A DNA stretch of 64,000 bases from Myxococcus stipitatus DSM 14675 (lineage in GTDB: Bacteria; Myxococcota; Myxococcia; Myxococcales; Myxococcaceae). Positions 33,477 through 42,202 of this stretch are shown piece by piece; the first letter of the stretch is position 1, and each line of letters begins with the position of its first letter. The stretch spans positions 3,472,001-3,536,000 of the forward strand of contig NC_020126.1 of NCBI RefSeq assembly GCF_000331735.1. Reading direction: 5' to 3'. The translations under genes were made by a program, and so were the position numbers. The notes below the pieces were generated by a model, which made no database searches, was not told where the DNA came from, and worked only from the letters and a program-made list of their open reading frames with translations.

Positions 33477-34310
33477 ATGACTTCCTTCGGCACCGAGCTC
33501 GACACCGCCCGCCGCATCGCCCGTGAAGCAGGCGCCCTCCTGTTGCAGGTCTACGCCACGCCCTTCGCGGTGGAGAACAAGGCGGGGGGCATGGGGCCCG
33601 TCACCGAGGCGGACACGCGCGCCAACGCGCTCATCGTGGAGGCGCTGCACCGCGCCTTTCCGGGCGACGGCGTGGTCGCCGAGGAGTCCGACGACAACTC
33701 GGCCGCCAGCCGCTTCGAGCGGTGCTGGTTCGTCGACCCGCTCGACGGCACGCAGGAGTTCGTCCATCGCAACGGGGAGTTCGCCATCCACATCGGCCTG
33801 GCCGTGGGCGGTCAGCCCGTGGTGGGTGTGGTGTATCGCCCGGTGGGGGACCTGTTGTACTCGGGCGTGGTGGGGCAGGGGGGCTTCGTGGAGGCGGCGG
33901 GCGAGCGGCGGGCGCTGCGGGTGTCGGACGTGGCGGAGCCCTCGGCGTTGCGGCTGGTGGTGTCCCGCTCGCATCGCGCGAAGCTGACGGACCAGGTGGT
34001 CGCGCGGCTGGGAATCACCCAGGAGCGCGAGTCCGGCTCGGTGGGCGTCAAGTGTGGCCTCCTCGCCGAGGCCGCCGCGGACCTCTACCTCCACGTCAGC
34101 CCCAAGAGCTACCGCTGGGACAACTGCGCGCCGGAGGCGGTGCTGCGCTCGGCGGGAGGCATCCTCACGGACCTCGGCGGGACGCCGTATCGCTACGACG
34201 GCTCCGAGCTCCAGAACGTGCGCGGACTGCTGGCCTGCAACGCCGCGGCGTTCCCTCGCGTCCAGCCGGTGGTCGCGACGTTCGCTCGTGAGGCCGGACT
34301 GCTTCCCTGA
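33477..34310 (+). CDS. Inositol-monophosphatase-family phosphatase (CysQ-like)
   Basis: A 277-residue enzyme of the IMPase/FBPase superfamily. Metal-binding motifs are present: GPVTEADTRAN, the acidic V-A-E-E-S-D-D segment, CWFVDPLDGTQEFVHRNGEF (the D-P-I/L-D-G-T signature) and the late YRWDNCAPEAVLRSAGG (W-D-x-x-A/C-x-E). It needs Mg2+ and removes a phosphate from inositol phosphates or 3'-phosphoadenosine 5'-phosphate; the H-R-N-G-E-F sequence after the signature is like CysQ/3'(2'),5'-bisphosphate nucleotidases. The exact substrate is open. The ATG at 33477 starts homology; no strong Shine-Dalgarno. Confidence 0.9.
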   Translation: MTSFGTELDTARRIAREAGALLLQVYATPFAVENKAGGMGPVTEADTRANALIVEALHRAFPGDGVVAEESDDNSAASRFERCWFVDPLDGTQEFVHRNGEFAIHIGLAVGGQPVVGVVYRPVGDLLYSGVVGQGGFVEAAGERRALRVSDVAEPSALRLVVSRSHRAKLTDQVVARLGITQERESGSVGVKCGLLAEAAADLYLHVSPKSYRWDNCAPEAVLRSAGGILTDLGGTPYRYDGSELQNVRGLLACNAAAFPRVQPVVATFAREAGLLP

Positions 34311-34372
34311 CGCGGGCGGAAGGCACGCGGCTCGCGCGGGGGCGCGGGCCTCGAGTCCGCCGCGGCCTGGCC

Positions 34373-34930
34373 TCAGCGCTCGTCGACCGCGCTCCTCAGC
34401 TGGGCGAAGAGGCGCGCCAGGTCCTTCAGTTGGTAGTGGGCATTGAGCCCGCTGGGATTGGGGAGGACCCAGAGGCGCGAGGGGCCCAGGGTCTCGGGTT
34501 GGGGCCCCAGGCCGGCCTTGGGTCGCGCGAAGGCGGTGCGGTAGGCGCCCATGCCCAGCACCGCGAGGACGCGGGGCTTGTAGCGGCGCACCTTGGCCTC
34601 GAGCGCGCGCGCCCCTTGCTTCAGCTCGTCGTTGTCGAGCAGGTCCGCCGTCGCGGTGGCCCGGTCGACGAAGTTGGTGATGCCCAAGCCCCGCCCCAGG
34701 AGCTCGTCCTGCTCCGAGGGCCTCAACTGTCGCGCGGTGAAGCCCGAGAGGTGCAGCGTGGGCCAGAAGCGGTTGCCGGGCCTCGCGAAGTGGTGGCCCA
34801 CCACCACCGAGTAGAGGCTGGGATTGATGCCGCAGAAGAGCACGCGCAAGTCCCGCGCGATGATGTCCGGCATCGAGCGGCCCGTCGCGGCGTCGAGCTC
34901 CTCTCGCGTGGGTCCCCGTGAGGCGGTCAT
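34373..34930 (-). CDS. mug: Mismatch-specific uracil/thymine DNA glycosylase (Mug/TDG)
   Basis: A 185-residue DNA repair enzyme. VLFCGINPSLYSVVVGHHFA holds the G-I-N-P-S motif I, FARPGNRFWPTLHLSGF is the following block, ITNFVDRATATADLL and VLAVLGMGAYRTAF form the core, and WVLPNPSGLNAHY is the motif II loop (N-P-S-G-L-N). These residues define the Mug/TDG branch of uracil glycosylases, which excise U or T opposite G. Divergent from the PfkB gene with 120 bp between. Confidence 0.93.
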   Translation of the reverse strand: MTASRGPTREELDAATGRSMPDIIARDLRVLFCGINPSLYSVVVGHHFARPGNRFWPTLHLSGFTARQLRPSEQDELLGRGLGITNFVDRATATADLLDNDELKQGARALEAKVRRYKPRVLAVLGMGAYRTAFARPKAGLGPQPETLGPSRLWVLPNPSGLNAHYQLKDLARLFAQLRSAVDER

Positions 34931-35050
34931 GCCCGAGCATCTGCCCCAGTCGCCCGTGGATGGCAACGCCTGGGTGCTTGGCGGGGGCGCGTCGGGTGGG
35001 GCACTCTCCGCGGGCCGCGCTGCTTGAAGCCCCCACTGGAGACCCCGCAC

Positions 35051-35989
35051 ATGGCTCACATCGTCACGCTGACGCTCAACCCCGCCATCGACGTCGCGAC
35101 GTCGGTGCCGGAGGTGACTCCCGAGCACAAGCTCCGCTGTGGCGCCGTGCGCAGGGACCCGGGCGGTGGGGGCATCAACGTGGCGCGTGTGGTGCGCGAG
35201 CTCGGAGGCGAGTCCATCGCCGTCTACACGCGCGGCGGCGCCACCGGCCTCTTGCTGGAGGAGCTGCTCGAGGAGAAGGGCCTGCTGCGGCGCTCCATCC
35301 CCGTGGCCGGCGCCACCCGCGAGAGCTTCACTGTCGCGGAGGGCTCGAGCGCCCGGGAGTACCGCTTCATCCTCCCCGGCCCCGTGCTCACCGAGCCCGA
35401 GTGGCGCCGCTGCCTCTCCACCGTGGAGGAGCTGGCCCAGGGCGCCTCGTTCATCGTCGCCAGCGGCAGCCTCCCCCAGGGTGTCCCCGAGGACTTCTAC
35501 GCCCGCGTCGCCCGGATGGCGAAGCAGCGCGGCGTGCGCGTGGTGGTGGACACCAGCGGCGCCCCGCTCGCCGCCGCGCTGGAGGAAGGGGTGTTCCTGG
35601 CCAAGCCCAACCGCCGCGAGCTGTGTGAGCTCACGGGCATGAAGGGCGAGGACTTCGCTGGGCAGGCCGCCGCGGCCCGGGAGCTGGTGGCGCGGGGGAG
35701 GGCGGAGGTGCTGGCCGTGTCCATGGGCGCCGACGGTGCCTTGCTCACCACGCGAGACCTCCAGCTGCGCGCCTCGCCGCCCCCCGTGGAGACCCACAGC
35801 TCGGTGGGCGCCGGTGACAGTTTCGTCGCGGGAATGACGCTGTCCCTGGCCCGGGGCAAGCCCCATGATGAGGCGCTCCGGTGGGGCATCGCCTGCGGCA
35901 CCGCGGCCCTGCTCTCCCAGGGCACGGACCTGTGTGCCCGCGCGGACGTCGAGCGTCTCTGGACGCAAGTTGCGGCTGCAACCGTGTAG
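35051..35989 (+). CDS. PfkB-family sugar kinase (6-phosphofructokinase 2 / 1-phosphofructokinase type)
   Basis: A 312-residue ribokinase-fold kinase. MAHIVTLTLNPAIDVATSVP and the DPGGGGINVARVVRELGGES sequence are the start and first signature of the phosphofructokinase 2 branch; VFLAKPNRRELCELTG is the N-R-x-E/D-L block; THSSVGAGDSFVAGMTLSLA holds the G-A-G-D catalytic aspartate. The product phosphorylates fructose 6-phosphate, fructose 1-phosphate or tagatose 6-phosphate with ATP. ATG 35051 begins the conserved domain. Confidence 0.92.
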   Translation: MAHIVTLTLNPAIDVATSVPEVTPEHKLRCGAVRRDPGGGGINVARVVRELGGESIAVYTRGGATGLLLEELLEEKGLLRRSIPVAGATRESFTVAEGSSAREYRFILPGPVLTEPEWRRCLSTVEELAQGASFIVASGSLPQGVPEDFYARVARMAKQRGVRVVVDTSGAPLAAALEEGVFLAKPNRRELCELTGMKGEDFAGQAAAARELVARGRAEVLAVSMGADGALLTTRDLQLRASPPPVETHSSVGAGDSFVAGMTLSLARGKPHDEALRWGIACGTAALLSQGTDLCARADVERLWTQVAAATV

Positions 35990-36090
35990 TGGCCTGGGTG
36001 AATCGGCACCTCGGTGCGGGGCTGGGCCGAGGGGGCTGTCTCACTTTACCCAGAGACAACAGTGACAGGTATTGGACAGAGTAGGTCCTC

Positions 36091-37380
36091 GTGCCCACCT
36101 CCTGTCCTTCCGTCGGCTCCTCGACTGTCCCGCGACTCGGTCCCTGGCACTGGCTGGTCTTCGTCGTCGGTGTGGTGCCCGCGCTCGCGTATGCGTTCTC
36201 GCCGCGGATTGGAGACCTGGAGCTCTACTTCCGGTCGGCACGGTCGCTCCTCGCGGGGGCCACGCCCAACCAGGACTTCCGCTTCGAGTATCCACCGTAC
36301 GCGCTGCTGTGGTTCGTCCCCGCCGCGTGGCTGCGCGACACGACGGACGGCTTCGTTCGTGTGTTCGGCCTTCAGCTCGTGGTGCTCGACGCGTTCATCA
36401 AGTGGGCGCTGCTGCACGAAGGCGCGCGGCTGTGGGGGCGCGCGGGGCGGTCGATGGTGCCGTGCATCGCCTACTCGGTGACGACGTGGGTCGCCTCGGT
36501 CTACTACCTCAAGCGCTATGACCTCATCCCCGCGGCCCTGACGCTGGCGGCGCTGCTGGCGGTGGCTCGGCGCCGCGACCTGCTGGCGGGCCTGGCGCTC
36601 GCCGTCGGCGTGGTGACGAAGCTGTACCCCGTGGTGCTGGTTCCGCTGCTGGTCGTCATCTGCTGGCGGCGTGGCACGCTGGGCAGGCTGTCGCTGGGGC
36701 TGGCGCTGGGCGTGGCGCCGCTGCTGGCCCTGAGCACCGTGTGGCCCTGGTGGGGCTTCGCGTCCTTCCACGTGAACCGGGGGCTCCAGGTGGAGTCGCT
36801 CCCGGCCTCGCTCGTCTGGGCGGCGCATCACCTGGGGTGGGCGCAGGGCGTCATCTGGCTGAAGGCGCCCGCGGCCTACGAGCTCCATGGCACCGTGGCG
36901 GAGAACGCGAAGGCCCTGATGCGGTGGCTGTGGGTACTGGGCACGTTGACCGCGACGGCCCTGGGCGCCTGGGCCGCGCGTCACCGGCCCGCCGAGCACG
37001 TGGGGGAGCTGGCCCGGCTGGCGTTGGTGCCGCTGCTGGCCTTCATCATCCTCAACCCGGTGCTCAGCCCCCAGTTCCTCACCTGGGTCATGGCGCTGGC
37101 CGCGCTGTCGCTCCTGTCCGGCTCACCCACGGTGCCCCTGCTCATCCTCGCGGCGGGCATGATGTCGCGAGGCACCTTCATCGGGCAGGGCTACCGGGTG
37201 GGGGCGGGCGGGGTGCAGACGCTGCTCATCCTCACCCGCAACGGCGTCCTGCTGGCCGCGGGCTTCCTGTTGTTGCGCGAGGTGTGGCGCGCTCGAGTCC
37301 CGCGCGCGCGGGAGGCCGGTGTGGAGCCCGTGCCGGGCGCGCGGGCGTTGTCTGCCTTGCCCGTGGCGCGCGGCTCCTGA
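36091..37380 (+). CDS. GT87-type (DUF2029) polyprenyl-linked glycosyltransferase, membrane
   Basis: A 429-residue integral membrane protein with about ten hydrophobic segments. The first extracytoplasmic loop DLELYFRSARSLLAGATPNQ with acidic residue and DFRFEYPPYALLWFVPAAWL (E-Y-P-P motif) is characteristic of GT-C family 87 transferases, related to mannosyltransferases that use polyprenol-phosphate sugars. LLAGLALAVGVVTKLYPVVL is the other conserved block (K-x-Y-P). It likely adds a sugar to a lipid, glycan or protein at the membrane outer face. The start is GTG 36091. Confidence 0.85.
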   Translation: MPTSCPSVGSSTVPRLGPWHWLVFVVGVVPALAYAFSPRIGDLELYFRSARSLLAGATPNQDFRFEYPPYALLWFVPAAWLRDTTDGFVRVFGLQLVVLDAFIKWALLHEGARLWGRAGRSMVPCIAYSVTTWVASVYYLKRYDLIPAALTLAALLAVARRRDLLAGLALAVGVVTKLYPVVLVPLLVVICWRRGTLGRLSLGLALGVAPLLALSTVWPWWGFASFHVNRGLQVESLPASLVWAAHHLGWAQGVIWLKAPAAYELHGTVAENAKALMRWLWVLGTLTATALGAWAARHRPAEHVGELARLALVPLLAFIILNPVLSPQFLTWVMALAALSLLSGSPTVPLLILAAGMMSRGTFIGQGYRVGAGGVQTLLILTRNGVLLAAGFLLLREVWRARVPRAREAGVEPVPGARALSALPVARGS

Positions 37381-37381
37381 T

Positions 37382-38656
37382 TCAGCGAGGGTAGGGCGTC
37401 CCGTTCTTCATCACCCAGCGGATGCGGCGCACGGCGGAGATGTCCTGGGTGGGGTCTCCTTCCATGGCGACCAGGTCGGCGAACATCCCCGCCTTCACCT
37501 GGCCCAGCCGGTCCTCGCGCCGGAGCATCTTCGCGTTGCCGGACGTCGCCGAGCGGAGCACCTGCGCGGGCGTCATGCCGTACTCCACCATCAGCTCCAT
37601 CTCCTGCCCGTTGTCCCCGTGCGTGAAGACGCCGGAGTCCCCGCCCATGCACATGGGCACCCCCGCCGCGAGCGCCGCGCGGAAGGAGGCCCGCTTGGAC
37701 TTGAGGGACGCGGGCTCCGGGTCCACGCCCTTCTTCCAGCCCTGGTAGCGAAGCACCGCCTCCTCCGCCGCGAGCGTGGCGCAGAGGAAGACGCCCCGCT
37801 GGGCCATGAGGCGGAAGACCTCGGGCGTGCCGGCATCGCCGTGCTCGATGGTGTCCGCGCCCGCGAGCACCGCGCGGCGCATGCCCTCCGGCGTGCTCGC
37901 GTGGACGGCGACGGGACGGGCGCCGTCGCGCGCCGTGTCGACGATGCGCTTCATCTCGTCCAGGGAGAAGGTGGGCCGCGTCTCGCCGGCGGGGCCCCAG
38001 CGGTAGTCGCCGTACACCTTCACCCAGTCGGCGCCGCGGCCCATCTGGCTTCGCACCGTGCGCACCACGCCGTCGAGGCCGTCGGTCTCCTCGGCGCCCT
38101 TGGGGACGCGCCACTCCGGCGCGAAGCCCTTGGGGTCATACGTCCCGGTGGCGACCATCGCCCGCGTCACCACGAAGAGCCGGGGCCCGGGGATGATGCC
38201 CTGGTCGATGGCCTGCTTGAGCCCGACGTCGGCGTCCGCGGCGCCCTCGGTGCCCAGGTCTCTCGAGGAGGTGAAGCCCGCGAGCAGCGTCGCGCGTGCG
38301 TGCTGGGTGGCTCGGGCGACGCGCAGGGCCAGCGCCTCCTTGAGCACCTGGTCGTTCCAGTCCGCCTCGTCGTACGGGTGGAGGAACATGTGCGAGTGGC
38401 CCTCGATGAAGCCGGGCGACAGCGTGGCGCCGGCGAGGTCGATGACCTCCGCGCCCTGGGGGACCTTCACGCGCCCCGGAGGGCCGGCGGCGGCGATGCG
38501 TTCACCTGTCACCACCACCACCCAGCCTTCATGGGGCGTGTCCGTGACGCCGTCGAAGACGCGCGCGGGGCGCAGCAGGTAGGACTTGGGCGCGGCGGGG
38601 GGCACGGGCTCGGCCGAGGCCGTGGTGACGACGAGGGCGAGGAGGAGGGCGCGCAT
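37382..38656 (-). CDS. Exported amidohydrolase-family protein (imidazolonepropionase-like)
   Basis: A 424-residue metal-dependent hydrolase with an N-terminal signal peptide ([15 protein letters not shown]). Metal ligands: [10 protein letters not shown] (H-x-H), [10 protein letters not shown] with the carbamoylated-lysine-like position, [22 protein letters not shown], and the aspartate in CMGGDSGVF. The C-terminal [20 protein letters not shown] and [17 protein letters not shown] are standard for amidohydrolases. It cleaves amide or related bonds, often in dipeptides or N-acyl compounds; the substrate is unknown. Convergent, end to end, with the GT87 gene (1 bp between). Confidence 0.9.
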   Translation of the reverse strand: MRALLLALVVTTASAEPVPPAAPKSYLLRPARVFDGVTDTPHEGWVVVVTGERIAAAGPPGRVKVPQGAEVIDLAGATLSPGFIEGHSHMFLHPYDEADWNDQVLKEALALRVARATQHARATLLAGFTSSRDLGTEGAADADVGLKQAIDQGIIPGPRLFVVTRAMVATGTYDPKGFAPEWRVPKGAEETDGLDGVVRTVRSQMGRGADWVKVYGDYRWGPAGETRPTFSLDEMKRIVDTARDGARPVAVHASTPEGMRRAVLAGADTIEHGDAGTPEVFRLMAQRGVFLCATLAAEEAVLRYQGWKKGVDPEPASLKSKRASFRAALAAGVPMCMGGDSGVFTHGDNGQEMELMVEYGMTPAQVLRSATSGNAKMLRREDRLGQVKAGMFADLVAMEGDPTQDISAVRRIRWVMKNGTPYPR

Positions 38657-38821
38657 GGCGGTGCCAGGGGGTGGGGGTGGGGAAGGGGATGATGGCGTGG
38701 GGGCCCCGGGACGGCCACTTCGCGGGCCCTGCCCTCCAGGGCAAGCCAGGCTGTGCGCTGGTGGAAGCCTCGCTCATCCGGGCAGGTGCGGACGCGCCCG
38801 GGCGGGCGTTACACGAAGGCC

Positions 38822-39133
38822 ATGGCCCGAAACGACAACGTCTTCGCGTTGATGCCCATCGAGGTCGAGTTCCAGAAGGAGAAGGCCGCGGGGCTCCGGC
38901 GCACCGGAGAGAAGCTGGACCAGGCCCTGGCCGCGCTGGCGGGCGCCGAGCAGGCGCTGCTGTCCGCCCGAGGGCCCGAGCGCACGGCCCGGCTGGGGCG
39001 CTACCGGGAGTTGCGCAAGGAGGCGGAGCGGGTGCGGTGGGGCCTCATGGTGCAGCGCGAGGCCTGCGGTCTCCGGGGCGGCGACCTGGAGCTCGAGCGC
39101 GCCTATCCGCTGCCGCCGTTGATCCGGGAGTGA
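38822..39133 (+). CDS. Small hypothetical protein (103 aa)
   Basis: Starts MARNDNVFALMPIEVEFQKE. It is almost entirely helical and charged, with a coiled-coil-like stretch (GEKLDQALAALAGAEQALLS) and ERYRELRKEAERVRW-type sequence, ending AYPLPPLIRE. No family recognised. gaagg precedes ATG 38822. It is divergent from the amidohydrolase and convergent with the DUF423 gene. Confidence 0.65.
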   Translation: MARNDNVFALMPIEVEFQKEKAAGLRRTGEKLDQALAALAGAEQALLSARGPERTARLGRYRELRKEAERVRWGLMVQREACGLRGGDLELERAYPLPPLIRE

Positions 39134-39151
39134 CGCCCCCAGGGAGGGCTG

Positions 39152-39526
39152 CTACGGCGCCGCGCGCCAGGCGGCGAGGGCGAACAGGGCCCAGCCGGTG
39201 AGGAATCCCAGTCCACCCAGGGGCGTAATCGCCCCCAGGGTCCTCACGCCGGTGAGCGCGAGCGCGTAGAGACTGCCGGAGAACAGCAGGATGCCCACCA
39301 GCATGGCCCACCCCGCGCCGGACAGGAGCGAGGAGGGGCGCAGGGTGCCGAAGAGGCCCACCGCCAGCAGTCCCAGCGAGTGATACATGTGGTAGCGAGC
39401 GCCCGTCTCGAAGATGACGAGGAGGTCCGGGGACAGCCGGGCCTTGAGGCCATGGGCACCGAAGGCTCCCGCACCCACGGCCAGGAATGCGTTCACCGCA
39501 CCGAGGACCAGCCACCATCGCATCAT
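39152..39526 (-). CDS. DUF423 membrane protein (YgdD-like)
   Basis: A 124-residue protein with four transmembrane segments. LGAVNAFLAVGAGAFGAHGL, the ARYHMYHSLGLLAVGL motif, and LLFSGSLYALALTGVRTLGA then ITPLGGLGFLTGW are the conserved DUF423 segments. Function is unknown. Two adjacent ATG codons (39526, 39523); gaaagg lies upstream. Divergent from the SET-domain gene (94 bp). Confidence 0.92.
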   Translation of the reverse strand: MMRWWLVLGAVNAFLAVGAGAFGAHGLKARLSPDLLVIFETGARYHMYHSLGLLAVGLFGTLRPSSLLSGAGWAMLVGILLFSGSLYALALTGVRTLGAITPLGGLGFLTGWALFALAAWRAAP

Positions 39527-39620
39527 CGAGCGCCTTTCATCGTGAGTCCGACTGGTGCACGCTACACCGCCGCTGATGGAGCGTCCTGGCCGACGTGAAC
39601 TCCGGGCCACTCATACCCGC

Positions 39621-40310
39621 ATGACATCCCCCACTTTTTCTCCTTCTCTCAAGCCCATTCCCTTCGAGCTTCGTCCGTCGTCCATCCAGGGCACGGGCGC
39701 CTTCGCCACTCGCCGCATCGTCAAGGGTGAGCGCATCATCGAGTACGTCGGCGAGCGCATCTCCCAGGCAGAGGCGGACCGCCGCTACGACGACGAAGCG
39801 ATGGAGCGGCACCACACCTTCCTGTTCAACCTGGACAGCAAGACGGTGCTCGACGCCGGCACCCTCCACAACGAGGCGCGCTACATCAACCACTCGTGCG
39901 AGCCGAACTGCGAGGCGCTCATCGACAAGAAGCGCATCTACGTCTTCGCCCTGCGCACGTTGGAGGCCGGGGAGGAGCTGGTCTACGACTACGCCTACGA
40001 GCGCACGGAGGACATGGGGCCGGAGTCGGTGGAGCTGTACATGTGCCGCTGCGGCGCCGCGAAGTGCCGCGGGACGATTCTCGCGCCGGAGCAGCAGGCC
40101 CCCGCCCGTCCCAAGTCGTCGAAGAAGTCCGGGAAGAAGAAGGTGACGCGGGAGAAGGCGTCCGCGTCCAAGAAGTCCCGCTCGGGGTCGAAGCCCTCGA
40201 AGGCGTCGAAGCCCGTGAAGGGCTCCAAGCCCGCGAAGGGTTCGAAGTCCGCGTCGAAGGTCACGAAGCGCAAGAAGTCGACCGCGGGGCGCAAGCGCCT
40301 GGCGGGGTGA
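39621..40310 (+). CDS. SET-domain lysine methyltransferase with histone-H1-like tail
   Basis: A 229-residue protein. Residues about 10-150 form a SET domain: GTGAFATRRIVKGERIIEYV (G-x-G), ARYINHSCEPNCEALID (the N-H-S-C-x-P-N SAM/lysine site), ELVYDYAYE (the Y-D-Y block) and a post-SET CRCGAAKCRG cysteine cluster. From about residue 160 the chain is almost only Lys, Ser, Ala and Pro with K-x-S-K-P repeats (SKPSKASKPVKGSKPAKGSK), like eukaryotic histone H1 tails and the H1-like domains of myxobacterial proteins. The SET domain would transfer methyl groups from SAM to lysines; the tail probably binds DNA and could itself be a substrate (inference). Confidence 0.92.
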   Translation: MTSPTFSPSLKPIPFELRPSSIQGTGAFATRRIVKGERIIEYVGERISQAEADRRYDDEAMERHHTFLFNLDSKTVLDAGTLHNEARYINHSCEPNCEALIDKKRIYVFALRTLEAGEELVYDYAYERTEDMGPESVELYMCRCGAAKCRGTILAPEQQAPARPKSSKKSGKKKVTREKASASKKSRSGSKPSKASKPVKGSKPAKGSKSASKVTKRKKSTAGRKRLAG

Positions 40311-40552
40311 GGTTCCGCGCTGTCCTGGTGCGTGGCCGCGTGGGAGCCCTGTTTGTGTGGCTCGTCTCGCGTCGCCGCGCGGGAGTCCGCTGAGGCCGGG
40401 ACGGTTGCTCCCGGCGAAGGTGTGCGCCCGAGGAAGGCCCCGGCCCGAGGAAGGGCAGGGGCCTTGCCGGGGCCGCCTGGGGCTTGGGGGCACCGCCGCG
40501 CTCGGAACGCGAAGGGGCCCTGCGCTGGTGTCCGAGGCCTGGGCGTGGATGT

Positions 40553-40879
40553 CTATTGCCGGGTCCAGCGGAGGTTCTTGATTCCCCCGCGGTAACGGCA
40601 GAACTCCTCACCAATGCCAGTGCAGTTGCCACAGTGTGTGCTCGGGAACGGCCTGTGGTCTTCGTTGCAGCAGCGGACGCCACACGTGGCGATCTCCGCG
40701 ATGCAGGGGTCCCTTTCCCCTGCGCAAGCCAGGGTTTCTGGAGGCGGAGGCTCCGCGACGGACAGTTGCTCCACCTCGGCCTCGGGCGTGCCCTCTTCGG
40801 TCGGGAGCGGGCCACCACAGGCGACGACAAGCAACAACAGAGACCACGCGATGTGACGCAACGGCTTCAGGAAGCTCAT
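40553..40879 (-). CDS. Small cysteine-rich lipoprotein (108 aa)
   Basis: Signal peptide MSFLKPLRHIAWSLLLLVVA then C21 in a good lipobox (LVVAC). An acidic linker leads to a cysteine-rich module: LACAGERDPCIAEIATCGVR, then CCNEDHRPFPSTHCGNCTGI and EFCRYRGG, nine cysteines in about 60 residues. Probably a disulfide-rich surface protein. Function unknown. The ATG at 40879 starts the signal peptide. Confidence 0.75.
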   Translation of the reverse strand: MSFLKPLRHIAWSLLLLVVACGGPLPTEEGTPEAEVEQLSVAEPPPPETLACAGERDPCIAEIATCGVRCCNEDHRPFPSTHCGNCTGIGEEFCRYRGGIKNLRWTRQ

Positions 40880-41165
40880 GGGAAATCCCTCGGCTCCTCG
40901 ACGGGAGCACGTGTGGATGTGTGTCAAATGGGGTGCAGGGCTGAAGGCGGGGATGGATGGGAATGGCGCTGCGGACCTCCTCGGGAGATTGTTGACTCAG
41001 GCAATCATGTGGGCGCGACCGGGCGACAGGGGATTCCACAGGCAAGTCTGTCGTGGAGTTCTGGATGTGGAAGGTATTGCAATTCGTTGACTTTGGCAAC
41101 GTGTTTGGGGTGATTGTGATTGAGGGGGGTGCGTCTACGGGGAGGTACGTAGCCACGCGGACTCG
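40880..41165. promoter_or_regulatory. Divergent promoter region, AT-richer
   Basis: 286 bp between divergent genes. A -35-like ttgact at 41087-41092 is followed about 17-19 bp later by gattgt, a weak -10, pointing to the gene at 41166. Only the elevated AT content is clear. Confidence 0.3.
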
Positions 41166-42131
41166 ATGGGCTCGGCGTACAGTGGCGCCGTGAACGACAT
41201 CCTCTCCTTCCTGCTCACCGAGCCTTCCGCTCCCCCCGAGCTCGACTCCGTCGAGACCTGGTGGAGCCATCACGTGGCGCTCATGTCCCGGTTCCCCGCG
41301 CCCGCGGACCTGGCGCTCGCGGGAGGCTTCCGCGCGGACCGGCTCGGGTATGCCTTCGCCTCGGGCTACCACGCCGCTCATCGCTTCCTGTTCCCCATGC
41401 TCCCTTCCGACTGCCCCACCGCGCTCTGCGCCACGGAGCCGTCCGGCGCCCATCCCTCCGCCATCCAGACGCGCCTGACGCCGTCGGTCTCGGGCTGGAC
41501 GCTCACGGGCGAGAAGACCTTCGTCACGCTGGGCACCTCCGCGGAGCTGCTGCTCGTGGTCGCCTCCGAGGGGCAGGACGCCCAGGGCCGCAACCGGCTG
41601 CGCATGGTGTGTCTGGACTCGAAGCGTCCGGGTGTCCGCGTCACGGCGCTCCCCGAGCTGCCCTTCGTGCCCGAAGTCCCCCACGCGGAGCTGCGGCTCG
41701 AGGACGTCGCCGTGTCCCCGGACGAGGTGCTCCCGGGCGACGGCTACACGCGCTACCTCAAGCCCTTCCGCACCGTGGAGGACTGCCACGTCCAGCTCGC
41801 GTTGCTCGGGTGGCTTCTCCAACTGGGCCGGCGCCACGGCTGGCCTGATGCCCTCCGCGAGGAGCTGCTCGCCGTGGCCGTCATGTTGCGGGGACTGGCC
41901 CAGGCGGACCCGTCGTCCGCCGCGACGCATGTGGCGCTCGGCGGCGCGCTCGCACGCGTCAAGCACACCGTCACGCAATGCGAGCCGCACTGGGCCCAGG
42001 TCGATGCCGTGACGCGCGAGCGCTGGGAGCGGGACCGGCGGCTCCTCGACGTCGCGGGGAAGGTTCGCGCGAAGCGACTGGAGTCCGCGCGGCTGAAGCT
42101 CTCGGGCGAGCCTCCGCGCGACGAGGCCTGA
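41166..42131 (+). CDS. Acyl-CoA dehydrogenase-like protein
   Basis: A 321-residue protein. TALCATEPSGAHPSAIQTRL and GWTLTGEKTFVTLGTSAELL correspond to the flavin- and substrate-binding middle domain of acyl-CoA dehydrogenases (C-x-T-E-P-x-x-G-S; W-x-L-x-G-x-K-x-F-I/V-T), followed by VPHAELRLEDVAVSPDEVLP. It is shorter than normal (about 380), and the C-terminal helical domain is reduced and lacks a clear catalytic glutamate, so activity is uncertain. ATG 41166 or the GTG at 41190 could start it. Followed by a strong terminator. Confidence 0.8.
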   Translation: MGSAYSGAVNDILSFLLTEPSAPPELDSVETWWSHHVALMSRFPAPADLALAGGFRADRLGYAFASGYHAAHRFLFPMLPSDCPTALCATEPSGAHPSAIQTRLTPSVSGWTLTGEKTFVTLGTSAELLLVVASEGQDAQGRNRLRMVCLDSKRPGVRVTALPELPFVPEVPHAELRLEDVAVSPDEVLPGDGYTRYLKPFRTVEDCHVQLALLGWLLQLGRRHGWPDALREELLAVAVMLRGLAQADPSSAATHVALGGALARVKHTVTQCEPHWAQVDAVTRERWERDRRLLDVAGKVRAKRLESARLKLSGEPPRDEA

Positions 42132-42137
42132 ATGCGC

Positions 42138-42172
42138 GAAGGGCCGCGTTCCACTCGGGAACACGGCCCTTC
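42138..42172. terminator. Bidirectional hairpin terminator
   Basis: GAAGGGCCGCGTTCC (42138-42152) pairs with GGAACACGGCCCTTC (42158-42172), 15-bp arms with one G-T mismatch and a 5-nt loop. It lies between the convergent ends of the acyl-CoA-dehydrogenase-like gene and the hypothetical gene ending at 42203. Confidence 0.85.
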
Positions 42173-42202
42173 ACGAACGACGCGAGACAGCGGGGACCGC
42201 GC

